A DNA stretch of 32,577 bases, from contig NW_003131871.1 of the NCBI RefSeq assembly GCF_000003605.2, positions 25,008 to 57,584 on the forward strand, in the 5' to 3' direction. The notes below the pieces were generated by a model. The model did no database searches, had not been told where the DNA came from, and saw nothing but the letters and a program-made list of their open reading frames with translations. Origin of the DNA: Saccoglossus kowalevskii. Its lineage: Eukaryota > Hemichordata > Enteropneusta > Harrimaniidae. The translations under genes and the position numbers were made by a program. How positions within the stretch are numbered: the first letter of the stretch is position 1; each line of letters opens with the position of its first letter. Below, piece by piece: positions 32,163 through 32,577 of this stretch.

Positions 32163-32577
32163 TCAATGAGTTCTACTAAATTCTTGACACCCAAAATAAA
32201 ACATAGTTGAACTCTGGTGACCTTGCCCTTTGTTATATAATATAATTCCCTTTATCATAGTTTGTTTCAATATAAATATGCATTGTCATAATTAATTATG
32301 AATACAAACAAGTTTTGGAGTTGAACCAACAGTGGGGAATCAGTCTACCGAATGTCCTTAAAAGATGTAAATATCTTACAAAAACATTGGTGCCTTATTT
32401 GTTTAATTATTTTAAGGGACATAATTTCCAGCTTTCTTCAAAGTAATTCAGATATTTTAGTATAAAAACAAATGTCTCATTGAAAAAAAGTGCTGCATTT
32501 AGATGTGAATAGATTCATAAAACATGCAAGATAACAGAAAATTTTAGCTGGCTTTAGTCCAAGTTTATTTTGTACAG
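32163..32577. other. AT-rich non-coding end of window
   Basis: No exon or repeat was recognised to the window edge. Probably POFUT1 intron. Confidence 0.4.

Noticed and set aside
1-32577. CRISPR-like reading of the tandem arrays
   Set aside because: The arrays are head-to-tail units without unique spacers, in animal-type DNA with spliced genes; they are minisatellites and transposon cores.

Overview
The window looks like animal nuclear DNA, probably from a marine invertebrate. It is AT-rich and gene-poor, with GT-AG introns, CRE, CArG and CCAAT promoter motifs, TTAA-flanked miniature elements, and tandem-array elements of the Helentron/'pearl' kind known from bivalves and other marine invertebrates. 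I cannot name the species or choose between a deuterostome and a lophotrochozoan. No rRNA, tRNA, CRISPR array or bacterial-type operon was seen.

Two protein-coding genes can be supported, both on the minus strand. The first is a complete single-exon gene of the immediate early response (IER2/IER5) family at 16542-17384. Its upstream region holds three cAMP-response-type sites, two CCAAT boxes, a TATA-like box and a perfect CArG box. The second is the 3' end of POFUT1 (GDP-fucose protein O-fucosyltransferase 1). Its last two coding exons are at 28781-29023 and 27494-27685, separated by a 1095-bp intron. The 5' exons should lie beyond the right edge of the window.

Layout: 1-655 is a Helentron-like tandem-repeat element, minus orientation and cut by the window edge. 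656-3457 is CpG-poor sequence with an 807-bp TTAA-flanked inverted-repeat element at 2046-2852. 3458-4390 has two foldback structures. About 4-19.5 kb is a CpG-rich domain carrying many CACGTG and TGACGTCA sites, a 22-bp minisatellite at 10237-10866 and the IER gene. A probable retroposon 3' end lies at 18900-19053. From about 19.6 kb to the end the DNA is CpG-depleted. That part contains a second Helentron-like element (21574-23377), a 33-bp minisatellite (26794-27094), the POFUT1 exons, a third Helentron-like element (30164-31140) and a second TTAA-flanked element (31298-32162).

The two genes have no evident joint function. IER proteins are nuclear, stimulus-induced regulators. POFUT1 acts in the ER and fucosylates EGF repeats, Notch above all. 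The most informative large-scale signal is the CpG split. It fits the mosaic methylation of many invertebrates, with a CpG-depleted constitutive gene body (POFUT1) beside an unmethylated inducible gene (IER) and its regulatory surroundings. The most unusual repeat is the 21.6-23.4 kb array, whose ~157-bp units alternate between two types and show a four-unit higher-order period.
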